NCBI GenBank assembly: GCA_028287785.1
Contig: JAQBOZ010000024.1
Coordinates: 184,964 to 248,963, forward strand
DNA length: 64,000 nt
Origin: Chlorobiota bacterium
GTDB taxonomy: Bacteria; Bacteroidota; Ignavibacteria; OLB7
Direction of reading: 5' to 3'
Below are positions 1-10,055 of this stretch, piece after piece. Both the position numbers and the translations under genes were made by a program. The notes beneath the pieces were generated by a model that made no database searches, was not told where the DNA came from, and saw nothing but the letters and a program-made list of their open reading frames with translations. The number at the start of each line of letters is the position of its first letter. Within the stretch, counting starts at the first letter, position 1.

Positions 1-2745
1 ACCACCGGGGCGTTCGATCCGGCCGATCCGCAGCACTGGCCGCTGCATGCCAATGTGCCGTTCAGGATGTCGCTGGACGGGTTCGACCGGCACAACATCG
101 TCCATCTCTCCGCGAATTTCCATCTCCATATCCTGCGGGATGACTACGAGCCGACGCCGATCAAGGTGGAGCGGCTGATGTTGACATCGCTTGGCGCGTG
201 GATGGACACGCGGGGCGCCTGGGACAAGCTCCCGCTGGGGCTTTCGGTGGAGGAGTGGCGGCATCGCGGGACGATGGGACGCGACAATTACGTCCGCGTG
301 GTCTACGCCGGGTTTCTCTTTCCGTTCGGGCACAGGGCATCGCTGATCAAGGTGACGGAGCGGAAGTTCCAGCCGCATCCCGATAATTCATCGGTGAAGG
401 TCGCGTATCTGCGGCAGCGGATGTTTATCGTGGTGCGGGAGCCGGAGAAGCTCTTCGGCGGCTCCGGCGTGAAGGAGAACGGCGAATCGTTCGATCTTCA
501 GATGCCGTTTAAGCGGGTACAGATCACCACGCTCGTCACGCCGAACCTGGACCCGCCGGAGAACAGCGACTTCCCGGACGCGATGTTGCAGTCGTCGTTC
601 TGGCCCCGTGTCGGGAACAAGGATTTCCAGTTCCATCTGGTGCTGGAGGATCTGAACGGGCAGACATCGGAGATCACGATGCCGCTTCAGTTCATCGGCA
701 AGGAGATGACCGATCAGGATTCCAACGTCACGATGCTGAAGATCGCCAGGCAGTTCAACGGCGATCCCGGCGCGGTGTTGCCGGCGTATCCGGTGGAGCG
801 ACGGGAGCGGCCGTTCAACGGGCAGAAGGTGGCCTTTGCCGCAAGCAAGAAGCTGGGCGATACCGTGTACGAGGTGGATACCATCACCTTCAACGCCCGC
901 GTCCCGTCCGATCCCACGGTCTACTCCAACCTCTCCTACATGGCCCCGCGCTTCTATCCGGTCGTCCGGAAATCGAAGCTGCTGATCCCCGCCATCAAGC
1001 ATCTTGTGGGGAACGACGGCAAGGGGAATGTGGAATATCACACCGAATATCTGAAGAGCGGGTTCGACGGCGCGAACGTCGGCGAGGTCTTTCTGAAGAT
1101 GGTGAGCGGTGGGATCGATCTGAGCTTCGACAAGAAGGGGGACCGCTCCGGCGGCCTTGTCAAGCCGAACATGTCGATCTCCGGCCTGTCGCGCAAGCTG
1201 GGCCCCGTGGCCGGATCGGTCGATAATATGACCGTCGGCAATTTCGACCCGGCCGATTTCTTCGCCGGGTTGAACGCGAAGCTCTTCGGCTGCATCGATC
1301 TCTTCTCCATCATCCAGTCGCTCGGCGCCGACAAGCTGGACCTGATGCCGAAGTTCGTGACCGAGGCGTTGAACACCGTGGAGGCGTTCATGAAGGATGT
1401 GGAGGCGTTCAAGGGGACGCTGGAGGCACTTCCCGGCGCGCTTTCATCGGCGGCGAACACGCTGAAGGGGGATATCGACGGCATCATCGGCCATATCACA
1501 TCGTTCAATCCCGGCGCTCTTCCCGGCGACCTGACCACGTTTGTCGGGCATCTTCAGAGCATGGCGACGAACATCCCGAAGACGCCGGGGATCGACGCGG
1601 CGCTCAAGAACGAGGCGCTTGCGCGGCTGGCGCAGTTCAAGAACACGCTGGCGGACGTGGCGGATTTCGTGCAGAAGATCAAGAGCTTCGCCGATGCGAT
1701 CGAGATGGCGAAGGAGATGAAGGTGAAGTTCGAGTGGCGCCCGCTGATCAAGGAGTGGGGGTTTGTGGCGGGGAAGCCGCTCTTCATCCCGAACCGCGCC
1801 GATGGGTTTGTGATAGCGGCGGAAGTGCGGGCGAAGACCGAGGGGAACAGCGTTCCATCGTTCCAGATCATCTGCTCGCTGGAGGATTTCATCATCGATC
1901 TGATAGCGCCGCTCAGCTTTATGCGGCTTCACTTCGAGAAGCTCCAGTTCTTCGCCAGCTCCGGCAAGAAGGCCGATGTGAACGTGATTCTGAGCGATAT
2001 CGAGTTTGTTGGGCCGCTGAGTTTCGTGGAGACGTTGAAGAAGCTGATACCGCTGGACGGCTTCAGCGATCCACCGGCGCTGAGCATCACCGAGAACGGC
2101 ATCGACGCCAGCTTCTCGCTCTCGCTGCCGAACATCGCGGTGGGGATGTTCAGCCTTCAGAACATGAGCCTCGGGGCCGGGTTCACCATCCCCTTCATCG
2201 GCGATCCGCTCAGCGTCCGCTTCAACTTCTGCACCCGCGATGAGCCGTTCCTGCTTACGGTATCGCTCTTCGGCGGCGGCGGGTTCTTCGGCGTGGTCCT
2301 TACACCGGCGGGAATTCACATCCTGGAGGCGTCGTTCGAGTTCGGCGCGAGCATCTCGATCGATTTCGGCGTGGCGAGCGGCGGCGTCCATGTGATGGCC
2401 GGCATCTACTTCAAGATGGTGAAGGAGGGGGGGAACGACAACTGCTCGCTGACCGGGTTCTTCAACCTTGGTGGCGAGGTGGATGTGCTGGGGTTGATCT
2501 CCGCGTCGCTGGAACTGGAGCTGAGCCTGACGTACGAGTTCAGCTCCGGCAAATGCGTGGGGAAGGCGGTGCTGACGATCGAGGTGCATGTCCTCTTCTT
2601 CAGCGTGAGCGTGGATATCGAATGCGAGCGGAAGTTCTCCGGATCGAAGGGGGACCCATCGTTCGAACAGTTGATGGGCCCGTACACCGATGCGGGCGGG
2701 ACAAGCGTGGAACCGTGGCTGGAGTACTGCCACGCGTTCGCGTAG
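1..2745 (+). CDS. Very large protein of unknown function, 5' end outside window
   Basis: The reading frame is open from base 1, so the true start lies upstream; at least 914 residues are visible. I do not recognise a family. The first third is mixed. The middle (about 420-600) is rich in helices, with short Ala/Lys/Asp segments that could form coiled coil. The last 250 residues are a long run of alternating hydrophobic/polar strands rich in Gly, Phe, Val and Ile (for example GGGGFFGVVLTPAGIHILEA), ending in a Cys-containing beta-rich tail. No signal peptide can be judged. The next gene follows after 59 bp on the same strand and is also a giant unknown, so the two are probably cotranscribed and work together. 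A structural or surface role is only a guess. Confidence 0.85.
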   Translation, partial: TTGAFDPADPQHWPLHANVPFRMSLDGFDRHNIVHLSANFHLHILRDDYEPTPIKVERLMLTSLGAWMDTRGAWDKLPLGLSVEEWRHRGTMGRDNYVRVVYAGFLFPFGHRASLIKVTERKFQPHPDNSSVKVAYLRQRMFIVVREPEKLFGGSGVKENGESFDLQMPFKRVQITTLVTPNLDPPENSDFPDAMLQSSFWPRVGNKDFQFHLVLEDLNGQTSEITMPLQFIGKEMTDQDSNVTMLKIARQFNGDPGAVLPAYPVERRERPFNGQKVAFAASKKLGDTVYEVDTITFNARVPSDPTVYSNLSYMAPRFYPVVRKSKLLIPAIKHLVGNDGKGNVEYHTEYLKSGFDGANVGEVFLKMVSGGIDLSFDKKGDRSGGLVKPNMSISGLSRKLGPVAGSVDNMTVGNFDPADFFAGLNAKLFGCIDLFSIIQSLGADKLDLMPKFVTEALNTVEAFMKDVEAFKGTLEALPGALSSAANTLKGDIDGIIGHITSFNPGALPGDLTTFVGHLQSMATNIPKTPGIDAALKNEALARLAQFKNTLADVADFVQKIKSFADAIEMAKEMKVKFEWRPLIKEWGFVAGKPLFIPNRADGFVIAAEVRAKTEGNSVPSFQIICSLEDFIIDLIAPLSFMRLHFEKLQFFASSGKKADVNVILSDIEFVGPLSFVETLKKLIPLDGFSDPPALSITENGIDASFSLSLPNIAVGMFSLQNMSLGAGFTIPFIGDPLSVRFNFCTRDEPFLLTVSLFGGGGFFGVVLTPAGIHILEASFEFGASISIDFGVASGGVHVMAGIYFKMVKEGGNDNCSLTGFFNLGGEVDVLGLISASLELELSLTYEFSSGKCVGKAVLTIEVHVLFFSVSVDIECERKFSGSKGDPSFEQLMGPYTDAGGTSVEPWLEYCHAFA

Positions 2746-2804
2746 GGGATGGATGGAATACCGGTAGTCGACAACAGCAGATCAGGATTATCAGGAACGA
2801 TGTC

Positions 2805-5800
2805 ATGGCCAGTCAGAAATTACTCTGGACCGCGCTGCCGCACGGCGTGGACGGGGACAAGCTCAAACTCTCGATCTACATTTCCCCGCGTCTGACGCCG
2901 GGGGGCCCGAAACGTCTCGATGAGTTTCCCGACTTCTGGAACGCTGCCAAGGGGCACTGGCCGGGGAAGCTCAACTCGCTCGACTTCTTCGTGGAGATCG
3001 ATTCCAACCCGCTCCCGATCCCGGTCGAGCGGGTGAAGAAGAATCCGGATACGAGCGATCCCTACTGCGACCCCGAGATGTGGAAGCACATCTTCAAGGC
3101 GAGCACGCCGGTGAAGCCGTACAACTATCCCGATTATAAGAACCGGCAGATCCGTTCCTATCCGGCCCGTGGCGTCCTCTCGTTTCTGAGAGAGACCTAT
3201 GCGACGATCGGTGAGGGGTCGCCGAACAGCCATCCGAACGTCGATACCGATACAACGCTTCATACCATCCGCGATACGTTCGGCTTTATCAACCATCGCC
3301 CGGAGGTGAACGTCGCGGTTGCCGTGAAGCTCCCTCCGAACCCCGATCCGTTCCTCAAGCGGACCAAGGTGCTCGATGCCCGCAAGTATGCGGACTACGG
3401 GTTCACGTCGCTCCAGCAGTTCTCCTTTCAGCAGGCGGCGCGCTTCTACGATCGACCGGAGAACACCACCAGCTATCTCGAAAAACCGAACGTGGCGCTG
3501 GTCCCGCACCGCATCGCGGTTCCCGATATCGACTTCCATCAGATGGTCGCCTCGCTCTCCGATTATCCGGAGCTGGAGCGGCGGCTGGGGATCGTGATCG
3601 AGGTGTTGCTACCGAAGCCCCCCATGGCCTTCAACAGGATCCGGGTGAAGTTCAAGGCCGGCGGCCAGGGCTTTTCCGATGCAAACGCCATCCGTCCCTG
3701 GACCGTGGTCACGACCGATGGGTCGTTCCGCCCGCTGCCGAGAGCCGGAAGCGATCTGCGCGACGGGATGCTGAAGCTGGAAGGGGCCAACGACAGGCAC
3801 GACCCGCAGACGAAGAGCCCGTTCGATGTTGTGCAGATCGATGTGGACGGCAGCGCGATGAAGGCCGTGGATTTTGCCGGCAACCTCTATCGCCTGGTCG
3901 ACCCAAGGAGCAGAGCGTACACATCGCCCAATGAGGCGGCGCTTCCCGCCCTCCGCTCCGGCGGGATCGGCGTGCTGAAGTTCAACCGCGCGGTCTTCCT
4001 GGCGCAGCTCTTCCAGGATTTTAGCAAGCGGAATGTGGCCGCCGATGCGGCCGGGGCGGTCGATGATTTCTACGCCGATGACCTCCTCCGGGGCTATCGC
4101 GTCGATGTGCTCGACGACAAGTGGCGCTCCCTCTGCCGTCGCGACGGGGTTTATACCATGACGGCGGACGGCGTGAAGGAGATCAAGATCAACGACGAGG
4201 AGGGATATGTGAAGGGGGCCTCCACGTCATCCAAGGATGGCGGTTCGAGCGATCTCTATCTCCATGAAATGCTCTTCCGCTGGAAGGGGTGGAGCCTGGT
4301 TGCGAAGCGACCGGGAAAGACGATCGCCCCGGATACCTACAAGTCGGACGGATCGCCGAAGGCAGCGCAGGCGGAGAATGTGACCGATGATCCATCGGGG
4401 GGGACGCTGCCGCCGGGGGTCAACCTGAAGACGAGCTTCAAGGCCACGCCGGGAACGCTCCCGATGCTCCGGTTCGGCAGGATCTACAGGTTCCGCGCCC
4501 GCGCCGTCGATCTGGTGGGCAACAGCGAGCCGCTCTCCTCGACCGATGAATCGCAGGCGACCGATAAGATCCTCTACTCCCGGTTCGAGCCCGTTCCTCC
4601 GCCGGCCGTGGTTCTCCGCTGGCTGAAGTTCGAGGGGGAATCGGTGGAGCATGTGGTGATCCGGAGCAACTACGACAAGAACACCGCGGCGTACGCATCA
4701 TCGCTGAACACGCTTACCGGGCTGGAATACGACAAGCAGAGCAGCCGGCATATCGTCCCGCCGAAGACATCGCAGTTGATGGCGGAGACACATTCGATGT
4801 TCGACGAGGATATCAAGTCAGGCCCATCGGGAATCGCCAGGGCGTATAACGTCTCCAAGAAGGAGATGGGGACGCTGTTCGATCGCGAGATCATCGACAT
4901 CGACACCGGGTCCCCCACGCCGGTTCCGAACCCGACCGCCATCATCCTTGTGACGCCGCCGGACGTAAAGGCGCATCCCCCGTATCCGATTCTGAAGGGG
5001 GACATGGAGGCATCGAAGCCGGAGTGGGCGCCGCATCCTGAGAATTACTACATCGACCCGCTCAACGCCGATGCGCCCGCGGCGGCGGCGGGGCAGTATC
5101 TGATTCATCGCGAGGACAGGGTTGCCCTTCCGTATCTCCCCGATCCTTTTTCGCGCGGGGTTTCCCTCCGTGGGCTTCCCAACAGCGGTTCATCGGAGAA
5201 GTTCGGCACGGTGAAGATCCCCTTCACCGGCGTCTGGCCGCTGAAGGAGTCGTTCATCCTGCGGGTGAGCGAGATCATCGACGACCCTGATTACTGCGAT
5301 GCCAAGCCGCACGCCGGGGTGACGAAGTGGGACCCCGGTGCCCGTGTCCTCAATGTCTATCTGGGGAAGGGGGAGAAGGTGACGGTGCAGTACAGCAGCT
5401 ACCTGGATATCGGCGATGTCAAGCAGATGGGGCTTGCCCAGTGGCTGAAGGGGGCCCTGAAGTTCGGCGATCTGATGAAGGATGCCGTGACCGGCCTCCA
5501 CTGGATGATGACGCCGTACCGCACCATGACGCTGGTTCATGCCGTGCAGCAGCCGCTCTGCAAGCCGACGATCAAGAAGCTGGAGGGGATCAAGAACCTG
5601 ATCGGCGATACCTATGTCGACCTGAAGGGGCTGTTCCAGCTTTCGGTGAGGAGCACCGGAAAGATCGATCTGTTCGCCGCCTGGGATGAGCCGATGGATT
5701 ACCTGACCGAGCCGGTCCCGCGCGACGGCCAGCACGAGGCGAGCCATCCCGGCCAGTACCAGATCATCAAGGGGAGTGCTCACGTGTTCGAGTCGAAGAT

Positions 5801-7157
5801 CGAGGAGTTCTATCCCGATCTGCTTCCGATACCGATAGCTTATCCGGCCACCGGCGACCCCGCCGACAAGGAATGGATCAAGCTCGACCAGAAGGATTTC
5901 CGTCACGAGTTCGGCGATACCAAGCACAGGATGGTGCGCTATCATATCCTGGGGACCACGCGGTTCCGTGAGTACTTCCCGACGCTCATCACCGATGATC
6001 CGCTGAACCTGACGCGCGAGGGGGATGAGTTCACGGTGAACATCCGCAGCTCCGCGCGTCCCGATGCCCCGAAGGTGCTCTACGTGATCCCGACGTTCGG
6101 ATGGGACCCGCCCCAGAAGATCGGCAACGATATTGTCAGCCGGCGATGCGGCGGCGGCCTGCGCGTCTATATGGATCGCCCGTGGTATTCCACCGGCGAG
6201 GGGGAGATGCTGGGCGTGGTGCTCCGCGGCGGCGGATCGGTGTTCGAGACGGCGAGCGATGTGAAGAGCGATCTGATGAAGCCGTATGTGACGCAGTGGG
6301 GAATGGACCCGGTCTGGGGATCGGATTACACGAAGCCCAGCCCATCGGCCTCGGACTTTCCGATCTCCACCAACCCCGATAACGGCGAGGTGAGCGGGTT
6401 GAGCCTGGACGAGCTTCGCAACGGCGCCGGAAAGCCGTATCCCGTGGTTTCGGTGGCGCCGCATGTGGTGGAGTTCGACGAGGAGCGGCAGCTCTGGTTC
6501 TGCGATATCGTGGTGGATGCCGGGCAGTCCTACTACCCGTTCGTCCGGCTGGCGCTTGCCCGCTATCAGCCCAACTCCATCACCGACGCGCATCTCTCCC
6601 GCGTGGTGATGACGGACTTCGCGCAGCTCGCCCCGGATCGCGTGGCGGCCGTCACGTTCGACTCCGACAAGGCGATCAGGGTGATGGTCTCCGGCGTCCA
6701 CGGCATCAACCAGTTCAGCAAGGCCGAGGGCTTCAACCCTTCCGACAAGAAGACCTACAAGAACGTCGGCTACAGCCGGCGGGTGAGCGTGACGGTGGAG
6801 GCGCCGGTTCCGGGAATCGACTACGATGTGGTGGGAGAGATGGGCTGGGCGCCCGTCTCCAAGGAGCTTACCGATATCGAGCTTGCCCCGTTCCAGCAGT
6901 ACGAGTCGAAGATGGTCTGGATGGCGCAGGTCAACCTTCCCGAAAAGCCGAAGGGGCTTGGCGGAAAGCCCTACCGCCTGACGATCCGGGAATACGAACG
7001 CCTCTATGCCGATGCGGACGTGGCGACGGTGAGCCTTGCCAACGAGCGCGAGGCCACCATGCTGAAGGATGGAAAGACCGACAAGGACGGCATGGCGGTG
7101 TATACGACGAAGGATTCCATCGAGCGGCTTGTGTACGCCGATACGATCCTGCTGTAG
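2805..7157 (+). CDS. Giant protein of unknown function (1450 aa)
   Basis: The frame is open further upstream but overlaps the previous gene there. ATG 2805, behind AGGAACG, gives a start that clears the upstream stop and begins MASQKLLWTALPHGVDGD. There is no signal peptide or transmembrane segment, so it is probably cytoplasmic or exported by another route. The protein is mixed alpha/beta, with many aromatic and Pro-Asp-rich loops. I can name no catalytic motif. Codon use matches the neighbours, which argues against recent transfer. It lies 59 bp after another giant unknown and is followed by a beta-barrel outer-membrane gene about 200 bp on. Function unknown; a multi-protein surface or particle assembly is one speculative reading. 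Confidence 0.85.
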   Translation: MASQKLLWTALPHGVDGDKLKLSIYISPRLTPGGPKRLDEFPDFWNAAKGHWPGKLNSLDFFVEIDSNPLPIPVERVKKNPDTSDPYCDPEMWKHIFKASTPVKPYNYPDYKNRQIRSYPARGVLSFLRETYATIGEGSPNSHPNVDTDTTLHTIRDTFGFINHRPEVNVAVAVKLPPNPDPFLKRTKVLDARKYADYGFTSLQQFSFQQAARFYDRPENTTSYLEKPNVALVPHRIAVPDIDFHQMVASLSDYPELERRLGIVIEVLLPKPPMAFNRIRVKFKAGGQGFSDANAIRPWTVVTTDGSFRPLPRAGSDLRDGMLKLEGANDRHDPQTKSPFDVVQIDVDGSAMKAVDFAGNLYRLVDPRSRAYTSPNEAALPALRSGGIGVLKFNRAVFLAQLFQDFSKRNVAADAAGAVDDFYADDLLRGYRVDVLDDKWRSLCRRDGVYTMTADGVKEIKINDEEGYVKGASTSSKDGGSSDLYLHEMLFRWKGWSLVAKRPGKTIAPDTYKSDGSPKAAQAENVTDDPSGGTLPPGVNLKTSFKATPGTLPMLRFGRIYRFRARAVDLVGNSEPLSSTDESQATDKILYSRFEPVPPPAVVLRWLKFEGESVEHVVIRSNYDKNTAAYASSLNTLTGLEYDKQSSRHIVPPKTSQLMAETHSMFDEDIKSGPSGIARAYNVSKKEMGTLFDREIIDIDTGSPTPVPNPTAIILVTPPDVKAHPPYPILKGDMEASKPEWAPHPENYYIDPLNADAPAAAAGQYLIHREDRVALPYLPDPFSRGVSLRGLPNSGSSEKFGTVKIPFTGVWPLKESFILRVSEIIDDPDYCDAKPHAGVTKWDPGARVLNVYLGKGEKVTVQYSSYLDIGDVKQMGLAQWLKGALKFGDLMKDAVTGLHWMMTPYRTMTLVHAVQQPLCKPTIKKLEGIKNLIGDTYVDLKGLFQLSVRSTGKIDLFAAWDEPMDYLTEPVPRDGQHEASHPGQYQIIKGSAHVFESKIEEFYPDLLPIPIAYPATGDPADKEWIKLDQKDFRHEFGDTKHRMVRYHILGTTRFREYFPTLITDDPLNLTREGDEFTVNIRSSARPDAPKVLYVIPTFGWDPPQKIGNDIVSRRCGGGLRVYMDRPWYSTGEGEMLGVVLRGGGSVFETASDVKSDLMKPYVTQWGMDPVWGSDYTKPSPSASDFPISTNPDNGEVSGLSLDELRNGAGKPYPVVSVAPHVVEFDEERQLWFCDIVVDAGQSYYPFVRLALARYQPNSITDAHLSRVVMTDFAQLAPDRVAAVTFDSDKAIRVMVSGVHGINQFSKAEGFNPSDKKTYKNVGYSRRVSVTVEAPVPGIDYDVVGEMGWAPVSKELTDIELAPFQQYESKMVWMAQVNLPEKPKGLGGKPYRLTIREYERLYADADVATVSLANEREATMLKDGKTDKDGMAVYTTKDSIERLVYADTILL

Positions 7158-7242
7158 AGCCCGCGCGTGCGTGGGAGCTTCGGCGGTAGCGGTATGTTAA
7201 ATTATACGGATGCAGTAGAGCCCGTGCGTGCGTGGGAGCTTC
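7155..7242. repeat. Pair of 27-bp direct repeats (7155-7181, 7216-7242)
   Basis: Two copies of a 27-bp GC-rich sequence starting TAGAGCCC and ending GGGAGCTTC differ at one base and are spaced 61 bp start to start. The first copy contains the TAG stop of the giant upstream gene. Between them lies an AT-rich patch (TTAAATTATA), a possible promoter region for the downstream outer-membrane protein. Confidence 0.8.
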
Positions 7243-7356
7243 CGACGGAATGCCCCGGATGGGACTCTCGGGGCCGGCGGCCGGTATGGTGCCGGAAACA
7301 GGTCGGCCGTCAGGGCCGCGATCAATCAATGCCCCCGGTGGGAAAGGTGTGTGCTC

Positions 7357-9369
7357 ATGGCAGTCAGGGTGGTTTCAAAAAGCGGATACCGGCGCGTGTC
7401 TCTCCGGCCGTTGCTGATGTCGATGTTCGCGGTGCTTGCATCGGCCGTGGCATCCGCGCAGCCCGCGCCGGCGGTTGATTCCGGGAGCGCCGTAAGCCCC
7501 ACGCCGGTTCCGGCACCGGCCGGATCGCCGTTTCGTTTCTCCGGCAGCGCCAGGCTCTACGCGCAGACCGCGAACCGGCAGGGAACATATCAGGAGACAC
7601 CCGCCGATTTCGTGCGGATGGAGCTGAGCCCCACGCTCAGCTTCTACAACGTCCCGTTTACGGTCAACCTTGTCCTCTCCACCGAGCAGAGCGTCTACCG
7701 CCAGAACATGAACAGCATCAGCTTCGATCTGGATTATCACAAGCTGGAGGGGGAGATCCTTCAGCGCGCCTACGACAAGGTGAGCGAGATCGAGGAGTTG
7801 AAGCGATTGCAGGATGCGGCCGGCGGCGTTGAGCGGCTGCGCGATTCGCTGGGGGGGATCGGTGAGGAGAAGCTGCGCGAGCTGGATCAGCTGAAGGAAT
7901 ACGCCGATATCGAGAAGATCAAGGACAAGGCGCTCTCCGAGAGCATGAGCGAGCTTGACAAGCTGGGGCTGGTCTCGGCGTCGGAGAAGTTCTTCGCCAA
8001 TTTTCCCGCGCTCTCCGTCGGCGTCACCTATCCGAACTACACGCCGCTCACGCTCAACGACGTGCCTGTGACCGGGGCGAACGTGGAGTGGAATCCCGGC
8101 ATGTTCTACGTTGCCGCCGCCGCCGGAAAAACGCAGCGTGCAATCCTTCTGCCGCGCTCGTTCCAGCCGGGGGCGATCGATACCGTGCTGAACAATCCAT
8201 CATATACGCGCACTCTGTTCGCGGCCCGGCTTGGGTATGGAAAGAAGGATGGGGGGCATTTCATCGTGACCGGCGTCTACGCGAAGGATGACAAAAGCTC
8301 GCTGCCGCTGGACAGCAACGGCCTGCCGGTCACGCCGAAATCGAACTACGTGCTCGGGATGGATGTCAACGTTCCCCTCTTCGAGGATCATTTTCTTCTT
8401 CAGGCGGAGGGATCGGGGTCGCTCCTGACGGGCGATCAGGAGGCGGCGCGGTTCAAGAGCAGCGAGATCCCGGACTTCGTGCAGAATTCCGTGGACCCGA
8501 ACATCTCCAGCGTCGTCGATTACGCCTATGCGTTGCGGTCGATCATCCGGTTGCCGGAGACCGATACGCGGTTGACGGCATCGCTCAAGAAGGTGGGCCC
8601 GGCATATTTCTCGCTCGGCGTGCCATCGCTCCGAAACGATAATCTCCGCTGGGATGCCAACCTGGAGCAGAAATTCCTCCGTCGCCAGATCACCGCGACG
8701 GTCTTTGTGAAGCGGGATCTGGACAACGTCTTCCCGACGTTCAAGACCGCGCAGACGAGCATCTTCTCCTACGGCGTGGGGCTTGGGCTGAACTTCTCGA
8801 AATATCCCTATCTCCGCCTTCAATATTCCCCCTACGAGCAGCGCTATAGCGATGTCTCGGACACGCTCAACCCCGTCGATATCAACAACACGACATCGCT
8901 GCTTTCCGCCACGGCCGGGTATAATTACAAGGTGTTCGGGATCAACGGCGGGACCACTGTGAATTATTCGCAGCAGACCAGCAATTCCTACCAGGGGATA
9001 AGCGATTACGGCGTTACGACGATCGGGGCCAATCAGTTTGTGAACTTCGCATTTCCTCTCTCGCTCAGCGTCGGCGTGACATCGTCATCGCTCAGGGCGG
9101 CGGGGGACAGCGCCAACACGCTTCTATCGGTCGATCTCGGGGCTTCGTATACCGCGTTCGATGTCTGGAACAACACGGCCGGCTTCAACATCTCGAAGCA
9201 GGGGGGGACCGATGACAACGTCGGATTCTTCATCACCAGCTCTATCGGGCTGTGGGATTTCGGGGTGTTCGAGGTGAGCGCGCAGCGGAATGTCTATCGG
9301 AGCTTTGTGGTGTCGACGAGCAATTACAACGAGTTTCTGCTGAGTGCCACGTTAAGCACCAGGTGGTAG
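7357..9369 (+). CDS. Secreted outer-membrane beta-barrel protein
   Basis: ATG 7357 follows GGAAAGG at good spacing and opens a classical signal peptide (basic stretch, then LLMSMFAVLASAVASAQ, cut near residue 34), so I prefer it to the longer frame from 7228. The mature protein has a Pro/Ala-rich linker, then about 600 residues of alternating amphipathic strands typical of a barrel, interrupted at about residues 130-200 by a charged helical insert (KVSEIEELKRLQDAAGG). It ends in LLSATLSTRW with a terminal aromatic residue, the usual signal for BAM-mediated outer-membrane insertion. The specific family is not recognised. It may be the membrane partner of the two giant upstream proteins. Confidence 0.8.
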   Translation: MAVRVVSKSGYRRVSLRPLLMSMFAVLASAVASAQPAPAVDSGSAVSPTPVPAPAGSPFRFSGSARLYAQTANRQGTYQETPADFVRMELSPTLSFYNVPFTVNLVLSTEQSVYRQNMNSISFDLDYHKLEGEILQRAYDKVSEIEELKRLQDAAGGVERLRDSLGGIGEEKLRELDQLKEYADIEKIKDKALSESMSELDKLGLVSASEKFFANFPALSVGVTYPNYTPLTLNDVPVTGANVEWNPGMFYVAAAAGKTQRAILLPRSFQPGAIDTVLNNPSYTRTLFAARLGYGKKDGGHFIVTGVYAKDDKSSLPLDSNGLPVTPKSNYVLGMDVNVPLFEDHFLLQAEGSGSLLTGDQEAARFKSSEIPDFVQNSVDPNISSVVDYAYALRSIIRLPETDTRLTASLKKVGPAYFSLGVPSLRNDNLRWDANLEQKFLRRQITATVFVKRDLDNVFPTFKTAQTSIFSYGVGLGLNFSKYPYLRLQYSPYEQRYSDVSDTLNPVDINNTTSLLSATAGYNYKVFGINGGTTVNYSQQTSNSYQGISDYGVTTIGANQFVNFAFPLSLSVGVTSSSLRAAGDSANTLLSVDLGASYTAFDVWNNTAGFNISKQGGTDDNVGFFITSSIGLWDFGVFEVSAQRNVYRSFVVSTSNYNEFLLSATLSTRW

Positions 9370-9374
9370 CGGTA

Positions 9375-9402
9375 GGCGGGGCAATTCAGGAACTGCCCCG
9401 CC
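9375..9402. terminator. Bidirectional stem-loop terminator
   Basis: A 9-bp perfect GC-rich stem (GGCGGGGCA / TGCCCCGCC) with a 10-nt loop lies between the convergent outer-membrane gene and lipoprotein gene, with T-rich sequence on the plus-strand exit side. Confidence 0.75.
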
Positions 9403-9414
9403 GTGGCTCGATTA

Positions 9415-9975
9415 TTATTTCGGGTTCTTGTTCTTCTCGATCAACGGCTTGTTATCGTTCTTTCCCGGCTCGACGCGCACCAGCGGCTTGTTGGGGTCCT
9501 TGGTATTGACATCCACCGCGCCAACCGTCTTGCTTCCGATCTTGATCGTCCCCTGCAGCTCATTCTGCTCCGCCTTCATCCTGTCCAGATCGGCCTTCCA
9601 TGCGTTGTAATCGATGGCGCTGCGGGCGCTGTCGTAGGCGGCCTTGTTCTGCGCCGTCCGGGCGGCATCGCGGGCCGTGCGGGCCTGGACACGCTTTGCG
9701 TCCATATCGGCAAGCGCCTTCTTGTTGGCCGCGATCTTCTGCTGTGCCGCGGCAAAACGGGCGGCGGCGGCGGTATCACCTGCTGCGTTGGCGGCCTGAA
9801 TCTGTTGTTCCAACTGCGTGTTGGCGGTGTTTACGGCGGTGTAATCGACCAGATAGGCGCTGTCGGCGGCATCCCAATCGTGATCCAGAGCCACATACTC
9901 GGCATTGTTATCCTTGCAGGCGGCGAATGTGATCATCACGGCGGCGGCAAGGAGAAGAGAGGATTGTACAGTCAT
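9415..9975 (-). CDS. Ala/Asp-rich lipoprotein with predicted coiled coil
   Basis: The start at 9975 is chosen because GGAG sits 7 nt upstream; a start at 9996 is also in frame but has no ribosome-binding site. The 186-residue product begins MTVQSSLLLAAAVMITFAAC, a short SPII signal with its lipobox cysteine at residue 20. The next 110 residues are Ala, Gln, Lys and Asp rich, with heptad-like helices (QLEQQIQAANAAGD). The tail is Lys/Asn/Pro rich (NDNKPLIEKNKNPK). It is probably anchored in a membrane facing the periplasm. No enzymatic motif is visible. It is convergent with the outer-membrane gene. Confidence 0.75.
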   Translation of the reverse strand: MTVQSSLLLAAAVMITFAACKDNNAEYVALDHDWDAADSAYLVDYTAVNTANTQLEQQIQAANAAGDTAAAARFAAAQQKIAANKKALADMDAKRVQARTARDAARTAQNKAAYDSARSAIDYNAWKADLDRMKAEQNELQGTIKIGSKTVGAVDVNTKDPNKPLVRVEPGKNDNKPLIEKNKNPK

Positions 9976-10055
9976 CGAGGTACTCCGTTTGTTCATAGGG
10001 ATTTTTAGCGATGAATGCATGCATGTTCTGTGCCAAACAGCCCATTTGCCGAGGT

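Noticed and set aside
7155..7242. Attachment or insertion-sequence ends
   Set aside because: Direct repeats only 61 bp apart with no transposase or integrase, so mobile-element ends are not supported.
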